Shown piece after piece: positions 24,459 through 33,796 of a DNA stretch of 64,000 nt. Under the pieces are notes generated by a model that was given only the letters and a program-made list of their open reading frames with translations, had not been told where the DNA came from and made no database searches. The position numbers were made by a program, and so were the translations under genes. Positions within the stretch are counted from its first letter, which is position 1. Each line of letters opens with the position of its first letter. Source of the DNA: Escherichia sp. E1V33 (GTDB taxonomy: Bacteria > Pseudomonadota > Gammaproteobacteria > Enterobacterales > Enterobacteriaceae); contig NZ_RHJI01000010.1 in the NCBI RefSeq assembly GCF_004211955.1, positions 558,001 through 622,000 on the forward strand, given 5' to 3'.

Positions 24459-25217
24459 TCAGAAACGCAAGATCTGCGCCAGACTTGCAATTACGCCAGC
24501 GGGATTTTCCCGGTGCGCGTTATGTCCGGCGCGAGGAATGACATGGCAGTCGGCAGCCAGTTCCGCCGCCAGAGCGCGGAATTTGCTGTCACGTTCACCA
24601 CATAAATAATAAAACGCAAATGTGCGGGCGCTAAGGTTAGCACGTAAATCGGGCTGGACGGCGAGAGAAGTGGCCTCCAGCATGGCGGCAAGGGTTGCAC
24701 CGTTATTGTTGCTGCGCAGCGCCACCAGCTCCCTGCGTTGATCATCATTGAGCGAGGCAAAAACAGGCTGTTGATACCAGTCGGTAAACACCGCCGTTAA
24801 CGGTTCTGAGCGAAAACGCTGCGCCCAGCGGTGATCGGAAAGCTGGCGTTCCGCACGTTGTTCAGCACTTTGCAGCCCAGGATGCCCACCTTCGACAATC
24901 ACGCCACAAAGCCCCGTCATCCCCTGACAAGCCGCCATCATCGCCACCCGTCCGCCAAGCGAATACCCCACCAACCAGTGGTTTAGTATGTTGTAACTAA
25001 AAAGGGTGTTACGCAGTAAATCGACGACATCAGCAAAACCACTGACACGAATTGCCGCCGAACCACCATGTCCGGGGAGATCAATATATAAACGCGAATA
25101 ATCAGCAAACGCCTCGCCGACTTCCTGCCATTCGTGGCAATCGCCGGAAAAACCGTGCAAAAACACCAGCCAGGGTAAACCGGGCTTGCCGTGTTTTGCC
25201 TGCGCGTGCAGGATCAT
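24459..25217 (-). CDS. menH: SHCHC synthase (2-succinyl-6-hydroxy-2,4-cyclohexadiene-1-carboxylate synthase)
   Basis: MenH removes pyruvate from SEPHCHC to give SHCHC. The 252-residue alpha/beta hydrolase has the [10 protein letters not shown] oxyanion region, the nucleophile elbow GYSLGG with the catalytic Ser, and the catalytic His near the end in [11 protein letters not shown]. It overlaps menD by 4 bp. Confidence 0.96.
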   Translation of the reverse strand: MILHAQAKHGKPGLPWLVFLHGFSGDCHEWQEVGEAFADYSRLYIDLPGHGGSAAIRVSGFADVVDLLRNTLFSYNILNHWLVGYSLGGRVAMMAACQGMTGLCGVIVEGGHPGLQSAEQRAERQLSDHRWAQRFRSEPLTAVFTDWYQQPVFASLNDDQRRELVALRSNNNGATLAAMLEATSLAVQPDLRANLSARTFAFYYLCGERDSKFRALAAELAADCHVIPRAGHNAHRENPAGVIASLAQILRF

Positions 25218-26884
25218 AAATGGCTTACCTGCGCCAGCAGTTGCTGGAGCGTTTGCGCGCCATCGGTATCGTTAACCACCATTTCAATCACTGTGGTGGT
25301 TGGGATGCGCCACGCGCCTGCCAGCGCCGATTCAAATTCATCCCAGTTTTGCGGGCGATGATATTTCAGCTCAAACATCGCGGCAGCGTGCTCAAAATGG
25401 ACGTTTTGCGGCATCAGATAGAAACGCTCGCGCTCGCTTTTCGGCGTCGGCAGCAGCGAGAAAATTTGCCCGCCGTTGTTGTTCACCACAATTAATACCA
25501 GCGGTGCGGAAACCTGACGCAATAACGCCAGCGCGTTGATATCGTAAAGAGCAGAGAGATCGCCCACTATCGCCAGCGTCGGTTTGCCGCTCGCTCGCTG
25601 TACGCCTGCGGCGGTAGAAATCAGCCCGTCGATACCGCTGGCCCCTCGGTTGCTGTACACCGGGTAACCTGCCGGAAGTTGCGAAAGCGCATCAATCAGA
25701 CGTACCACCAGGCTGTTACCGACGAACAGTTGCCCTTGTTCAGGCAGATAGCTGCTGATGCGATGCGCCAGTTGCGCTTCGCCAAATGCATCGCGACAGG
25801 CAACAACCGCCTGCATTGCCTGTTCAGCGAGACGCGGGATCTCCATGCACCAGGGCTGGCGTTTTTCAGCCGGATGCTGCTCCAGCCAGTCGGCAATATT
25901 GGCAATCAGGCGACGTCCACGATGGTGTGCCGGGTCAAGCTGCCCTTCGATGTTATCAACAATCCAGTACTCTTCAGGCTCACAGCTCGCCTGCCATTGC
26001 AGTAACCGTTTGCCTGTCAGGCTGCTCCCAAGTTGCACGACAATCTGCGCCTGCTGCAACTCACTCACCGCTTTGGCATTGCTTAACCAGAGATCGGCAC
26101 ACGGCAGCGGCTGCCCGGTTTGCGACAGCACGTCGCCAATCAGCGGCCAGCCAAGAGTTTGCGCCCACAGGGCAACTTTTTTGCCCTCTTCCGCACTCAT
26201 GCGCCCGGCAACCACCACGCCACGCTTTTGCCGCCAGAAGAACCAGTCGCGCTGTTTTTCGCTCTCAAGACGAGGCGCTTCACGCAGCCACGGCTTGTCA
26301 CCCTGCCACCAGTCGCCAAGACGTTGTTGCCACGCAAGCCCTGTATCGTCCATCTCGCCATATAACGGTTCGGCAAACGGGCAGTTGATATGAACTCCGC
26401 CCGCATGCAGCGTGCCTAAAGCGTGGTCGATAGTAGAAACCAGCCAACGAGCGGGAATATCCTGCGTCGGGCGCGGCAGTGAAATGCTATGCGTAGGATG
26501 AGACGCGAACATACCCGGCTGACGAATTGCCTGATTTGCGCCGCAGTCAATCAGTTCCGGAGGACGATCGGCGGTTAACAGGATCAGTTTTTCTCCGGTT
26601 AACCCGGCTTCAATCAGTGCCGGATAGAGATTCGCTACCGCCGTGCCGGAAGTCACTATCACCGCCACCGGCTGTTTGCTGACCTTCGCCAGCCCCAGCG
26701 CCAAATGCCCCAGCCCACGCTCATCAAAATGAGTGTGATGAATGAATGCGGAATTTTCCGCCGCCGCCAGAGTTAATGGCGTAGAACGAGAGCCAGGGGC
26801 GATGCAGACGTGTCTGACGCCATGACGTGTTAATGCTTCCAGAATGACCGCCGCCCAGCGTCGGTTAAATGCGCTTACTGACAT
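25214..26884 (-). CDS. menD: SEPHCHC synthase (menaquinone, ThDP-dependent)
   Basis: MenD joins 2-oxoglutarate, as a succinic semialdehyde equivalent, to isochorismate. It is a thiamine-diphosphate enzyme. I set the start at 26884, giving 556 residues ([18 protein letters not shown]). An open frame continues upstream for 97 more codons, but those include the menF-menD spacer and no known domain. The ThDP motif [15 protein letters not shown] ending in [10 protein letters not shown] and the N-terminal [15 protein letters not shown] block are intact. It is separated from menF by 88 bp, where a promoter may lie. Confidence 0.96.
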   Translation of the reverse strand: MSVSAFNRRWAAVILEALTRHGVRHVCIAPGSRSTPLTLAAAENSAFIHHTHFDERGLGHLALGLAKVSKQPVAVIVTSGTAVANLYPALIEAGLTGEKLILLTADRPPELIDCGANQAIRQPGMFASHPTHSISLPRPTQDIPARWLVSTIDHALGTLHAGGVHINCPFAEPLYGEMDDTGLAWQQRLGDWWQGDKPWLREAPRLESEKQRDWFFWRQKRGVVVAGRMSAEEGKKVALWAQTLGWPLIGDVLSQTGQPLPCADLWLSNAKAVSELQQAQIVVQLGSSLTGKRLLQWQASCEPEEYWIVDNIEGQLDPAHHRGRRLIANIADWLEQHPAEKRQPWCMEIPRLAEQAMQAVVACRDAFGEAQLAHRISSYLPEQGQLFVGNSLVVRLIDALSQLPAGYPVYSNRGASGIDGLISTAAGVQRASGKPTLAIVGDLSALYDINALALLRQVSAPLVLIVVNNNGGQIFSLLPTPKSERERFYLMPQNVHFEHAAAMFELKYHRPQNWDEFESALAGAWRIPTTTVIEMVVNDTDGAQTLQQLLAQVSHL

Positions 26885-26972
26885 GAGTTTGTCCGGTATC
26901 AATATTGCGGCTAAGTATAAGGAGCTACAAAAATAGATTATTGATATGAATCGGTAATGATGCGACTCATTA

Positions 26973-28268
26973 CTATTCCAATTGTAATAAAGTGCGCAGC
27001 CCTGCCGCTTTGTTGTCGATTTCCTGCCACTCCAGTTCGGGGTCTGATCCTCGGACAATACCCGCTCCGGCATACAATCGCACGACATTGCCACTGATTT
27101 TCGCCGAGCGCAGGGAAACGCAGAATTCGCTTTGTTGTAATGAGAGATAGCCCGCAGACCCCGCATACCATTCACGGGTAAACGGTTCGTTCTGGGCGAT
27201 GAACTGCCGCGCTAAATCGCGCGGTAAGCCAGCCACAGCTGCCGTTGGCTGCAACTGATGCAGACAAACCACATCGTCTGCCGTATTAAGCGAAGTCCAG
27301 ATACAGCGACGCAGATGCTGCACTTTACGCAGACGAAGCACCTGCGGCGGTAAAACATCCAGCGTCTGGGTATCGGCCTGTAATCGTTGGCAGATATCTT
27401 CCACCACCAGCATGTTCTCGCGCTGGTTTTTATCATCCGCCATCAGCCACTCGCCCAGTTGCTGCGCCTGTTTATCATCAGGATGATTCGCTACCGTTCC
27501 CGCCAGTGCTTCAGTACGCAACGCTTTGTCACGCCGCCGCCAAAGCCGCTCAGGAGATGACCCCAGGAACGCGGTTTCGCCATCAAAGGCCATGTAGAAA
27601 TGGTAGCAGTTCAGGTTCAACCGACGGCTGGCAGCCATCATTGCCGCTGCGTTAATTGAATCGGAGAAATGCAGGTCGGTCGCCCGCGCCAACACCACTT
27701 TATCCAGTTCGCCTTCAGCAATGGTATCGGTCGCCAGTTTAATTAACCGCGTCCAACCTGGTTTATCCGGCCAGTGATTTTCTTGGGTGATGGTTAAATG
27801 CAGGGCTGGCAACGGTTTAATGTTTGCCAGAGCAACAATAAATTCCTTTGCCCGATGTGCGTCTTGCTGAAGGGAGTTTTCGCTGAAAAGGGTCAGACGA
27901 AGGGTCGCTTTGCCTGCACAGCGTCGCCATTCCAACCGAGGGAGGAGTAAATTGCCCTGGGACGGGTCAAACGCATTCAGCCCCCAGATACGTAAGTCGG
28001 TGTGATCCGGGTGTTGTCGGAGAAAACGCTGCGCCTGCGCCAGCGACGAAAAGCTGACTATTGTACCCAGCACGGCAGCCTCTTCATCACCATTGCGTTG
28101 TTGCCAGTAAAATTGCGGATACATTTTCTGGCTGGCCAGCCAGCTTAAGGCATCAAAGGCGTCATTTAATGGGAAAGGAATATCAAAAACCCGAATGCCG
28201 GGCGTCGCTGGAAACTCTCGCGACAGATGGCGCAATAGATTTTCCAGCGCCGTAGTGAGTGATTGCAC
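26973..28268 (-). CDS. menF: Isochorismate synthase (menaquinone-specific)
   Basis: MenF converts chorismate to isochorismate, the first committed step of menaquinone synthesis. The 431-residue protein has the chorismate-binding fold, with [13 protein letters not shown] (catalytic Lys), [19 protein letters not shown], and the Mg-binding Glu in the C-terminal [14 protein letters not shown]. It is the first gene of the menFDHBCE run. A hairpin lies 36-64 bp upstream of it, overlapping a TATAAT. Confidence 0.96.
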   Translation of the reverse strand: MQSLTTALENLLRHLSREFPATPGIRVFDIPFPLNDAFDALSWLASQKMYPQFYWQQRNGDEEAAVLGTIVSFSSLAQAQRFLRQHPDHTDLRIWGLNAFDPSQGNLLLPRLEWRRCAGKATLRLTLFSENSLQQDAHRAKEFIVALANIKPLPALHLTITQENHWPDKPGWTRLIKLATDTIAEGELDKVVLARATDLHFSDSINAAAMMAASRRLNLNCYHFYMAFDGETAFLGSSPERLWRRRDKALRTEALAGTVANHPDDKQAQQLGEWLMADDKNQRENMLVVEDICQRLQADTQTLDVLPPQVLRLRKVQHLRRCIWTSLNTADDVVCLHQLQPTAAVAGLPRDLARQFIAQNEPFTREWYAGSAGYLSLQQSEFCVSLRSAKISGNVVRLYAGAGIVRGSDPELEWQEIDNKAAGLRTLLQLE

Positions 28269-28303
28269 GCGGACCTCTCCCTGTTAAAAGCCTCACATTA
28301 TAC

Positions 28304-28332
28304 GGGGTACTGCAAAAAAAATGCAGTACCCC
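28304..28332. terminator. 11-bp inverted repeat with homopolymer loop between elaB and menF
   Basis: GGGGTACTGCA and TGCAGTACCCC flank a short A tract on the plus strand (T on the minus strand). It lies 14 bp after the elaB stop and just before a TATAAT at about 28298-28303 reading toward menF. It may end the elaB transcript and also affect menF. No classical T-run follows the stem. Confidence 0.5.
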
Positions 28333-28346
28333 AGTGTAGGGAGGTT

Positions 28347-28652
28347 TTAACGGCGTGCCAGCAACAGTCCTAATACCAAACCAACCGCAGCGCCAACGCC
28401 AATCCCCTGCCACGGTTTTTCATGTACGTAGTCGTCGGCGCGATAAACCGCTTGTTTCGCCCGATAGTAATAGCTGTCCGAAGCCTGGCTGACTCTTTTT
28501 TTCACATCATCCAGCGCCTTCTCTGCTCGCGCCTTCAGCTCAACATATTTCTGATCGGCGGGATCGCCAGAGGAGCGCAGCACTTCTTCCAGTGTTTCAC
28601 TCAGCAACGTCAGGTCGTCATCGATGCGTGTATCACCAAATTGATTAGACAT
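28347..28652 (-). CDS. elaB: Tail-anchored ribosome-associated membrane protein ElaB
   Basis: ElaB is a 101-residue DUF883 protein of the stationary phase. It has a long amphipathic helix (SETLEEVLRSSG, ELKARAEKALDDVKKRV) and a C-terminal membrane helix with a glycine pattern (GIGVGAAVGLVLGLLLARR), so it is tail-anchored in the inner membrane. It has been linked to ribosome binding and stress protection with its paralogues YgaM and YqjD. It lies 54 bp downstream of elaA on the same strand. Confidence 0.95.
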   Translation of the reverse strand: MSNQFGDTRIDDDLTLLSETLEEVLRSSGDPADQKYVELKARAEKALDDVKKRVSQASDSYYYRAKQAVYRADDYVHEKPWQGIGVGAAVGLVLGLLLARR

Positions 28653-28706
28653 TCTCGTTCTCCATTTGCTTAAAACCTGCCACTAACTATAGACAACGGT
28701 TATCAA

Positions 28707-29168
28707 TTACGCCTGAATGACTTCGCGCGCCATCCCAATGTGGGGAATACCATCTTCCTCGTAAATATCCGTTACGGGGATAAAGCCAAAACTGCGGTAA
28801 AAGTTTTGCAAATGTGCCTGCGCGCCAAGGTAAACAGGCTTATCAGGCCAACGACTCGCACATGAATCGAGCGTTTGACGCATCAGTTGCTGCCCCACTT
28901 TTTCGCCCCGCAAAGCTTCGCTGACAATCACCCGACCAATCACCACCGGTTCGAGATCATCATCACTTTTCAGAATCCTCGCATACGCTACCAGTTTCCC
29001 GTTTTGCCAGCCGAGAATATGACGATTTTCACCTACCAGATCGTCACCATCGACATCCTGATAAGGACAGTTTTGTTCGACGACGAATACCGCACAACGC
29101 AGTTGTAATAAGGCATAAAGCTGAGGAACCGATAATTCAGAGTGATGAAGATCCTGCCAGTCGATCAT
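28707..29168 (-). CDS. elaA: GNAT-family N-acetyltransferase ElaA
   Basis: ElaA is a 153-residue GNAT protein with the acetyl-CoA loop IGRVIVSEALRGEKVGQQLM (about residues 75-95) and the later NFYRSFGFIPVTD motif. The substrate is unknown. It is divergent from rbn, with 64 bp between the starts, and sits upstream of elaB. Confidence 0.93.
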   Translation of the reverse strand: MIDWQDLHHSELSVPQLYALLQLRCAVFVVEQNCPYQDVDGDDLVGENRHILGWQNGKLVAYARILKSDDDLEPVVIGRVIVSEALRGEKVGQQLMRQTLDSCASRWPDKPVYLGAQAHLQNFYRSFGFIPVTDIYEEDGIPHIGMAREVIQA

Positions 29169-29232
29169 GATGCGCTCCTTTTGGTTGTATGCCTTATACT
29201 AGCCGGATTATTTTCAGAAATGTGATGGTCTT

Positions 29233-30150
29233 ATGGAATTAATTTTCTTAGGTACTTCGGCGGGAGTTCCAACCCGGGCGCGTAATGTCACGGCGATATT
29301 GCTCAATCTGCAACATCCGACCCAGGCCGGACTTTGGTTATTTGACTGTGGCGAAGGTACTCAACACCAAATGCTACACACGGTGTTTAATCCCGGCAAA
29401 CTGGACAGGATTTTTATTAGCCATCTTCATGGCGATCATCTTTTCGGTCTGCCCGGTTTGCTGTGCAGTCGTTCCATGTCAGGCATTGTGCAACCCTTAA
29501 CCATTTATGGTCCGAAAGGTATCCGTGAATTTGTTGAGACAGCGTTACGCATTAGTGGCTCGTGGACCGATTATCCACTGGAGATTATTGAAATTAGCGC
29601 AGGCGAAATTCTTGATGATGGCTTGCGTAAAGTGACAGCTTATCCGATGGAACATCCGCTGGAATGTTACGGCTATCGCGTAGAAGAACATGATAAGCCT
29701 GGTGCGCTGAATGCCCAGGCATTAAAGGCCGCGGGCGTACCGCCTGGCCCATTGTTTCAGGATTTGAAAGCCGGAAAAACTGTCACATTGGAAGACGGTC
29801 GGCAGATTAACGGCGCTGATTACTTAGCCGCGCCTACACCAGGAAAAGCGATCGCCATTTTCGGCGATACTGGCCCTTGCGATGCCGCGCTGGCGCTGGC
29901 TAAGGGTGTCGACGTAATGGTTCACGAAGCGACTCTGGATTTGGCGATGGAGGCCAAAGCCAACAGTCGCGGCCACAGCTCCACACGCCAGGCGGCGGCA
30001 CTAGCCCGTGAGGCTGGTGTCGGTAAGCTAATCATTACCCATGTTAGTTCGCGCTATGATGACAAAGGCTGTCAGCACTTGTTACACGAATGCCGGTCGA
30101 TTTTCCCGGCAACTGAGCTGGCGAGCGATTTCGCGGTTTTTAGCATTTAA
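29233..30150 (+). CDS. rbn: Ribonuclease BN / tRNase Z family
   Basis: Rbn (ElaC) is the E. coli RNase Z homologue with exo- and endoribonuclease activity on tRNA 3' ends. The 305-residue metallo-beta-lactamase-fold protein has the zinc motif SHLHGDH with His64, His66, Asp68 and His69, then FGDTGPC and the late Asp and His ligands. In K-12, as I recall, elaD follows. Here the next gene is yfbK, 113 bp on and convergent. A hairpin ends the transcript. Confidence 0.96.
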   Translation: MELIFLGTSAGVPTRARNVTAILLNLQHPTQAGLWLFDCGEGTQHQMLHTVFNPGKLDRIFISHLHGDHLFGLPGLLCSRSMSGIVQPLTIYGPKGIREFVETALRISGSWTDYPLEIIEISAGEILDDGLRKVTAYPMEHPLECYGYRVEEHDKPGALNAQALKAAGVPPGPLFQDLKAGKTVTLEDGRQINGADYLAAPTPGKAIAIFGDTGPCDAALALAKGVDVMVHEATLDLAMEAKANSRGHSSTRQAAALAREAGVGKLIITHVSSRYDDKGCQHLLHECRSIFPATELASDFAVFSI

Positions 30151-30208
30151 GTCGAAAGCGGTGGTTAGTTGGCAGATTAATTTAATGATACCAACGCACT
30201 TATTTTTC

Positions 30209-30253
30209 ATCTGTTTGCCGAATACGCTTGATGTCGATATCCGGCAAACAGAT
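30209..30253 (+). terminator. Inverted repeat after rbn
   Basis: ATCTGTTTGCCG (30209-30220) pairs with CGGCAAACAGAT (30242-30253). The spacer is 21 bases, longer than in most terminators, and ATTTTT follows on the plus strand. It lies between the convergent stops of rbn and yfbK, where elaD is missing. Confidence 0.55.
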
Positions 30254-30262
30254 TTATCATTT

Positions 30263-32017
30263 TTAGTTTTGTGAATTGTCCAGACCTTTCGCCAGCCCAA
30301 TCAGGCGAATAAATTCCGCTCTGTAGCCTTGTGGATCCTGTCCTTTCGCTTGCCGCGCCCACTGTTCGATCTGCTGCCAGGATGTATTATTCAGATATTC
30401 AGAGCCGCGCAATTTTTGCCCAAACGCAGCCACTGCTGCGCGAAAGCGCATATCTTCTGAAGGTGCTTTTATTGTGGGTGCCAGCGGGAATTCAACTAAC
30501 TGACTTTCTTTTCCCTGCGGGTATTTCCAGCGTATCTTTAGCCAGGCCAGTTCTTTCGATTTATCCGATTTCGCTGATTTGTTATCCGGGACATAGCGTA
30601 ACTTATCAATTGATGCTTTTTGCCCGTTCAGCGTTAATTCGAATAACAACGTTATATGTTTACCTGCGCCAATATCGCCTGCATCGACGGTATCGTTATT
30701 AAAATCCTCAGCCCGTAACTGGCGCTTTTCATAACCAATCTGACGGTATTCCGTCACCCACGCGGGGTTAAACTCAATTTGCGCTTTAACATCTTTTGCC
30801 ACGGTAACCAACGTCTGACGCATTTCGCTGTTCAATACCTTCTGCGCTTCTGAGAGGGTATCAATGTAGCTGTAGTTACCGTTACCAACATCGGCAATTC
30901 GCACCATCATTGCCTCGTTGTAATTGTCATCCCCCACGCCAAGCGTCGAAAGAGTAACACCAGACTCGCGCTGTTTTTTGACCATTGATTCAATCGATTT
31001 TGGATCGTCAATGCCAACGTTAAAGTCACCGTCAGTGGCCAATAAAATGCGATTGATGCCACCTTTAATAAACCCCTTCGCTGCCTGCTGATAAGCCATC
31101 TCCAGCCCGGCACAGCCATTGGTACTGCCTTCTGCATCCAGCGCATCAATTGCGACATTAATTTCCGCCTTGTGACTCCCAGAGGTAGAAGGCAACGCAA
31201 TATGGGAATCGCCAGCGTAGGTCACGATGGCAATGTTGTCCTGCTCACGAAGTTCTTTGACCAATAATTTCAACGAAGACTGAATAAGTGGCAAACGTTC
31301 ATCAGAAATCATTGACCCAGAAGTGTCGATAAGAAAGACCAGATTAGAAGCCGGTAACTCTTCGCTTTTGAGATCTTTCGCCAGGATATCAACTTTCAGC
31401 AATGTTCGCTGTTCATTCCATGGCGCAGGCGCCAGTTCGTAGCGCATAGCGAAAGGTATTGGCTTAGAAGCCGGAATAGCTTGTTTGTCATTAATATCCC
31501 AGTCAGACGGGAAATAATTGACCATCTCTTCCACTCGCACGGCGTCTGGCGGAGGCAACTGCCCTTGATTGAGGAAACGCCGCACATTCGCATAACTGCC
31601 GGTGTCGACGTCAAGGCTAAACGTCGCGAGTGGCTCTTGCGTTACTTGTTTCACCGAATTGTCATCGAACTTCTGGTAGCGAGCGGTTCCAGGAGCTGAA
31701 CTTCGAGGAGCAGCGCTTGCGGTGACCGTACTTCTATGTGCTGGAGCCGCCTGTAAGCGCCCCTGTAAAGCGTGTTTATCGGAATATTGTTGTGCTTCTT
31801 GCTGTATTAAGGGTTTTTCTTTCGCTTTTGCAGCGGCTTTAGCTGCGGCGGCTCTTTGCTCGGCCACTTTTATTGCTTCTTGTTGCGCGGCACGCACTTG
31901 GTGGTCTGTTGATGCAGTGGATTGTTGTTGCTGACTTTCTTTATCCTCAGATTCCTGTCCACACCCTGTCAAAATCAAGCTACCAATAAGCAACATGATT
32001 ATATTTTTGTTTCTCAT
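30263..32017 (-). CDS. yfbK: VWA-domain lipoprotein YfbK
   Basis: YfbK is a 584-residue predicted lipoprotein. It starts MRNKNIIMLLIGSLILTGCG, with a lipobox ending in the acylated Cys. A low-complexity Ala-Lys-Glu-Gln linker follows (about residues 25-80). A conserved Y-x-K-F-D-D-N region comes next, then a von Willebrand A domain with the MIDAS motif LIDTSGSM and the Asp in LATDGDFNVG. A conserved C-terminal domain covers the last third. In K-12 it is about 575 residues as I recall, so the extra residues lie in the linker. The function is unknown. It is divergent from yfbL. Confidence 0.9.
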   Translation of the reverse strand: MRNKNIIMLLIGSLILTGCGQESEDKESQQQQSTASTDHQVRAAQQEAIKVAEQRAAAAKAAAKAKEKPLIQQEAQQYSDKHALQGRLQAAPAHRSTVTASAAPRSSAPGTARYQKFDDNSVKQVTQEPLATFSLDVDTGSYANVRRFLNQGQLPPPDAVRVEEMVNYFPSDWDINDKQAIPASKPIPFAMRYELAPAPWNEQRTLLKVDILAKDLKSEELPASNLVFLIDTSGSMISDERLPLIQSSLKLLVKELREQDNIAIVTYAGDSHIALPSTSGSHKAEINVAIDALDAEGSTNGCAGLEMAYQQAAKGFIKGGINRILLATDGDFNVGIDDPKSIESMVKKQRESGVTLSTLGVGDDNYNEAMMVRIADVGNGNYSYIDTLSEAQKVLNSEMRQTLVTVAKDVKAQIEFNPAWVTEYRQIGYEKRQLRAEDFNNDTVDAGDIGAGKHITLLFELTLNGQKASIDKLRYVPDNKSAKSDKSKELAWLKIRWKYPQGKESQLVEFPLAPTIKAPSEDMRFRAAVAAFGQKLRGSEYLNNTSWQQIEQWARQAKGQDPQGYRAEFIRLIGLAKGLDNSQN

Positions 32018-32154
32018 ATAAATTCCTTTTTTAAAAAATCACGCACCAACTGTAAAATATACTCTTTGTATATCTCTGCCAACCTTAATAAAATAAGCGT
32101 TCAGGACTCATTATAAATAATGATGGAATAACGTATTTTATTGATAATTTACAT

Positions 32155-33126
32155 ATGAAAAAAATAATACCTCTTTGTTTTATATTGCTACTACTATCAC
32201 TTCCTTTAATTATATTTTATCAACCCTGGGTCAGCGCATTACCGTCATCTTCCCAACATGCAAGCCCTGACCAATTAGAAAAAACAGTTCGTTATCTTAC
32301 ACAAACTGTGCATCCTCGAAGCGCTGATCATCTTGATAATCTGAACAGGTCGGGTAGCTATATTAAAGATGTTTTTGTGAAAAGTGGTGCAAAAGTTATT
32401 GAACAACCGGTCCCCATTGCTGATGGGCCGTACAAAAATATTATTGCTGATTATGGCCCACAAGATGGACCGCTGATTATTATTGGCGCGCACTATGATT
32501 CCGCCTCCTATTATGAAAATGATCAATTAATCTATACGCCGGGCGCGGATGATAACGCCAGCGGCGTGGCAGGATTACTCGAACTGGCACGCTTGTTACA
32601 GCAGCAAGCGCCGAAAATAGGCGTGCAGCTGGTCGCCTATGCGTCGGAAGAGCCGCCCTTCTTTCGTAGCGATGAAATGGGGAGCGCGGTACACGCCGCT
32701 TCGCTTGAGCGCTCGGTGAAATTAATGATAGCGCTGGAGATGATTGGTTATTACGACTCCGCACCATGGAGTCAGAATTACCCTTACTCTGCAATGTCCT
32801 GGCTTTATCCCGAGCGTGGTGATTTTATTGCTGTCGTCGGCAGAGTGCAGGATATCAGCGATGTGCGTCAGGTAAAATCTGCGTTGTTATCAGCAACAGA
32901 GTTGCCTGTTTATTCTATTAATGCGCCAGGTTTTATTCCCGGTATCGATTTCTCCGACCACCTAAATTATTGGCAGCACGATATTCCCTCGGTAATGATT
33001 ACAGATACAGCGTTTTACCGTAATAAACAATATCATTTGCCTGGCGATACCGCAGGCAGACTCAATTATCAGAAAATGGCTCAGGTCGTGGATGGAGTTA
33101 TTACCTTGTTGCAAAACAGTAAATAA
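32155..33126 (+). CDS. yfbL: M28-family metallopeptidase YfbL
   Basis: YfbL is a 323-residue predicted zinc peptidase of the M28 (aminopeptidase) group. It has a hydrophobic N-terminus (FILLLLSLPLIIF) that acts as a signal or anchor, then the zinc ligands GAHYDSASY, ADDNASGVAG, SEEPPFF and the late His in HDIPSVMITDTAF. It lies 137 bp from divergent yfbK. Its start region is very rich in A and T. The substrate is unknown. Confidence 0.9.
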   Translation: MKKIIPLCFILLLLSLPLIIFYQPWVSALPSSSQHASPDQLEKTVRYLTQTVHPRSADHLDNLNRSGSYIKDVFVKSGAKVIEQPVPIADGPYKNIIADYGPQDGPLIIIGAHYDSASYYENDQLIYTPGADDNASGVAGLLELARLLQQQAPKIGVQLVAYASEEPPFFRSDEMGSAVHAASLERSVKLMIALEMIGYYDSAPWSQNYPYSAMSWLYPERGDFIAVVGRVQDISDVRQVKSALLSATELPVYSINAPGFIPGIDFSDHLNYWQHDIPSVMITDTAFYRNKQYHLPGDTAGRLNYQKMAQVVDGVITLLQNSK

Positions 33127-33227
33127 TAAAAATTTCTCGAGGCGGATCCAGAAAAAGCGGCATGATTATTTTATTTTTCCGCGTCTGTTTTAAGATGCGC
33201 AAAATGAAATCTGACGGGAGAAAGAAG

Positions 33228-33731
33228 ATGGGAATGATTGGTTATTTTGCGGAAATTAATTCAGAAAAGGTTAACCAACTGCTTGAATCTACAGAAAAAC
33301 CTTTGATGGATAATATACATGACACGCTTTCAGGTTTACGGCGACTGGATATTGATAAACGCTGGGATTTTTTACATTTTGGCCTGACGGGTACATCTGC
33401 ATTTGACCCCGCGAAGAATGATCCGCTGAGTCGTGCCGTGCTTGGTGAACACAGCCTCGAAGATGGCATAGATGGCTTCCTGGGATTGACCTGGAATCAG
33501 GAGTTAGCCACGACAATCGACCGACTGGAATCACTGGATCGAAGTGAGCTGCGTAAACAGTTTTCCATTAAGCGACTCAATGAAATGGAGATTTATCCGG
33601 GAGTGACCTTTTCAGAAGAGTTAGAGGGGCAACTCTTTGCTTCGATCATGCTTGATATGGAGAAGTTGATTAGCGCGTATCGACGTACGCTACGGCAAGG
33701 GAATCATGCGCTGACGGTTATTGTTGGGTAA
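33228..33731 (+). CDS. yfbM: YfbM family protein of unknown function
   Basis: YfbM is a 167-residue DUF1877-family protein starting at MGMIGYFAEINSEK. GGGAGAAAG-type sequence (GGGAG at 33216-33220) precedes this ATG, while the upstream ATG codons lack a ribosome-binding site. Conserved blocks include RWDFLHFGLTGTSAFDP and EIYPGVTF. It has no known catalytic motif. Next to it I recall yfbN, yfbO and yfbP in K-12, which are absent here. Confidence 0.88.
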   Translation: MGMIGYFAEINSEKVNQLLESTEKPLMDNIHDTLSGLRRLDIDKRWDFLHFGLTGTSAFDPAKNDPLSRAVLGEHSLEDGIDGFLGLTWNQELATTIDRLESLDRSELRKQFSIKRLNEMEIYPGVTFSEELEGQLFASIMLDMEKLISAYRRTLRQGNHALTVIVG

Positions 33732-33744
33732 TGGTGTCAGGGCA

Positions 33745-33777
33745 CCAAAAAAACCGCCGAACATGTCGGCGGCTTTC
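33745..33777. terminator. Bidirectional terminator between yfbM and nuoN
   Basis: AAACCGCCGA and TCGGCGGCTTT form a GC-rich stem with flanking A and T tracts on both sides, so it can stop transcription from yfbM and from the nuo operon. Confidence 0.85.
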
Positions 33778-33796
33778 TGACTTACGAACTAACAGC

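Noticed and set aside
25214-27175. Longer menD reading frame of 653 codons
   Set aside because: The first 97 codons run through the menF-menD spacer and the end of menF. The known domain starts at 26884.
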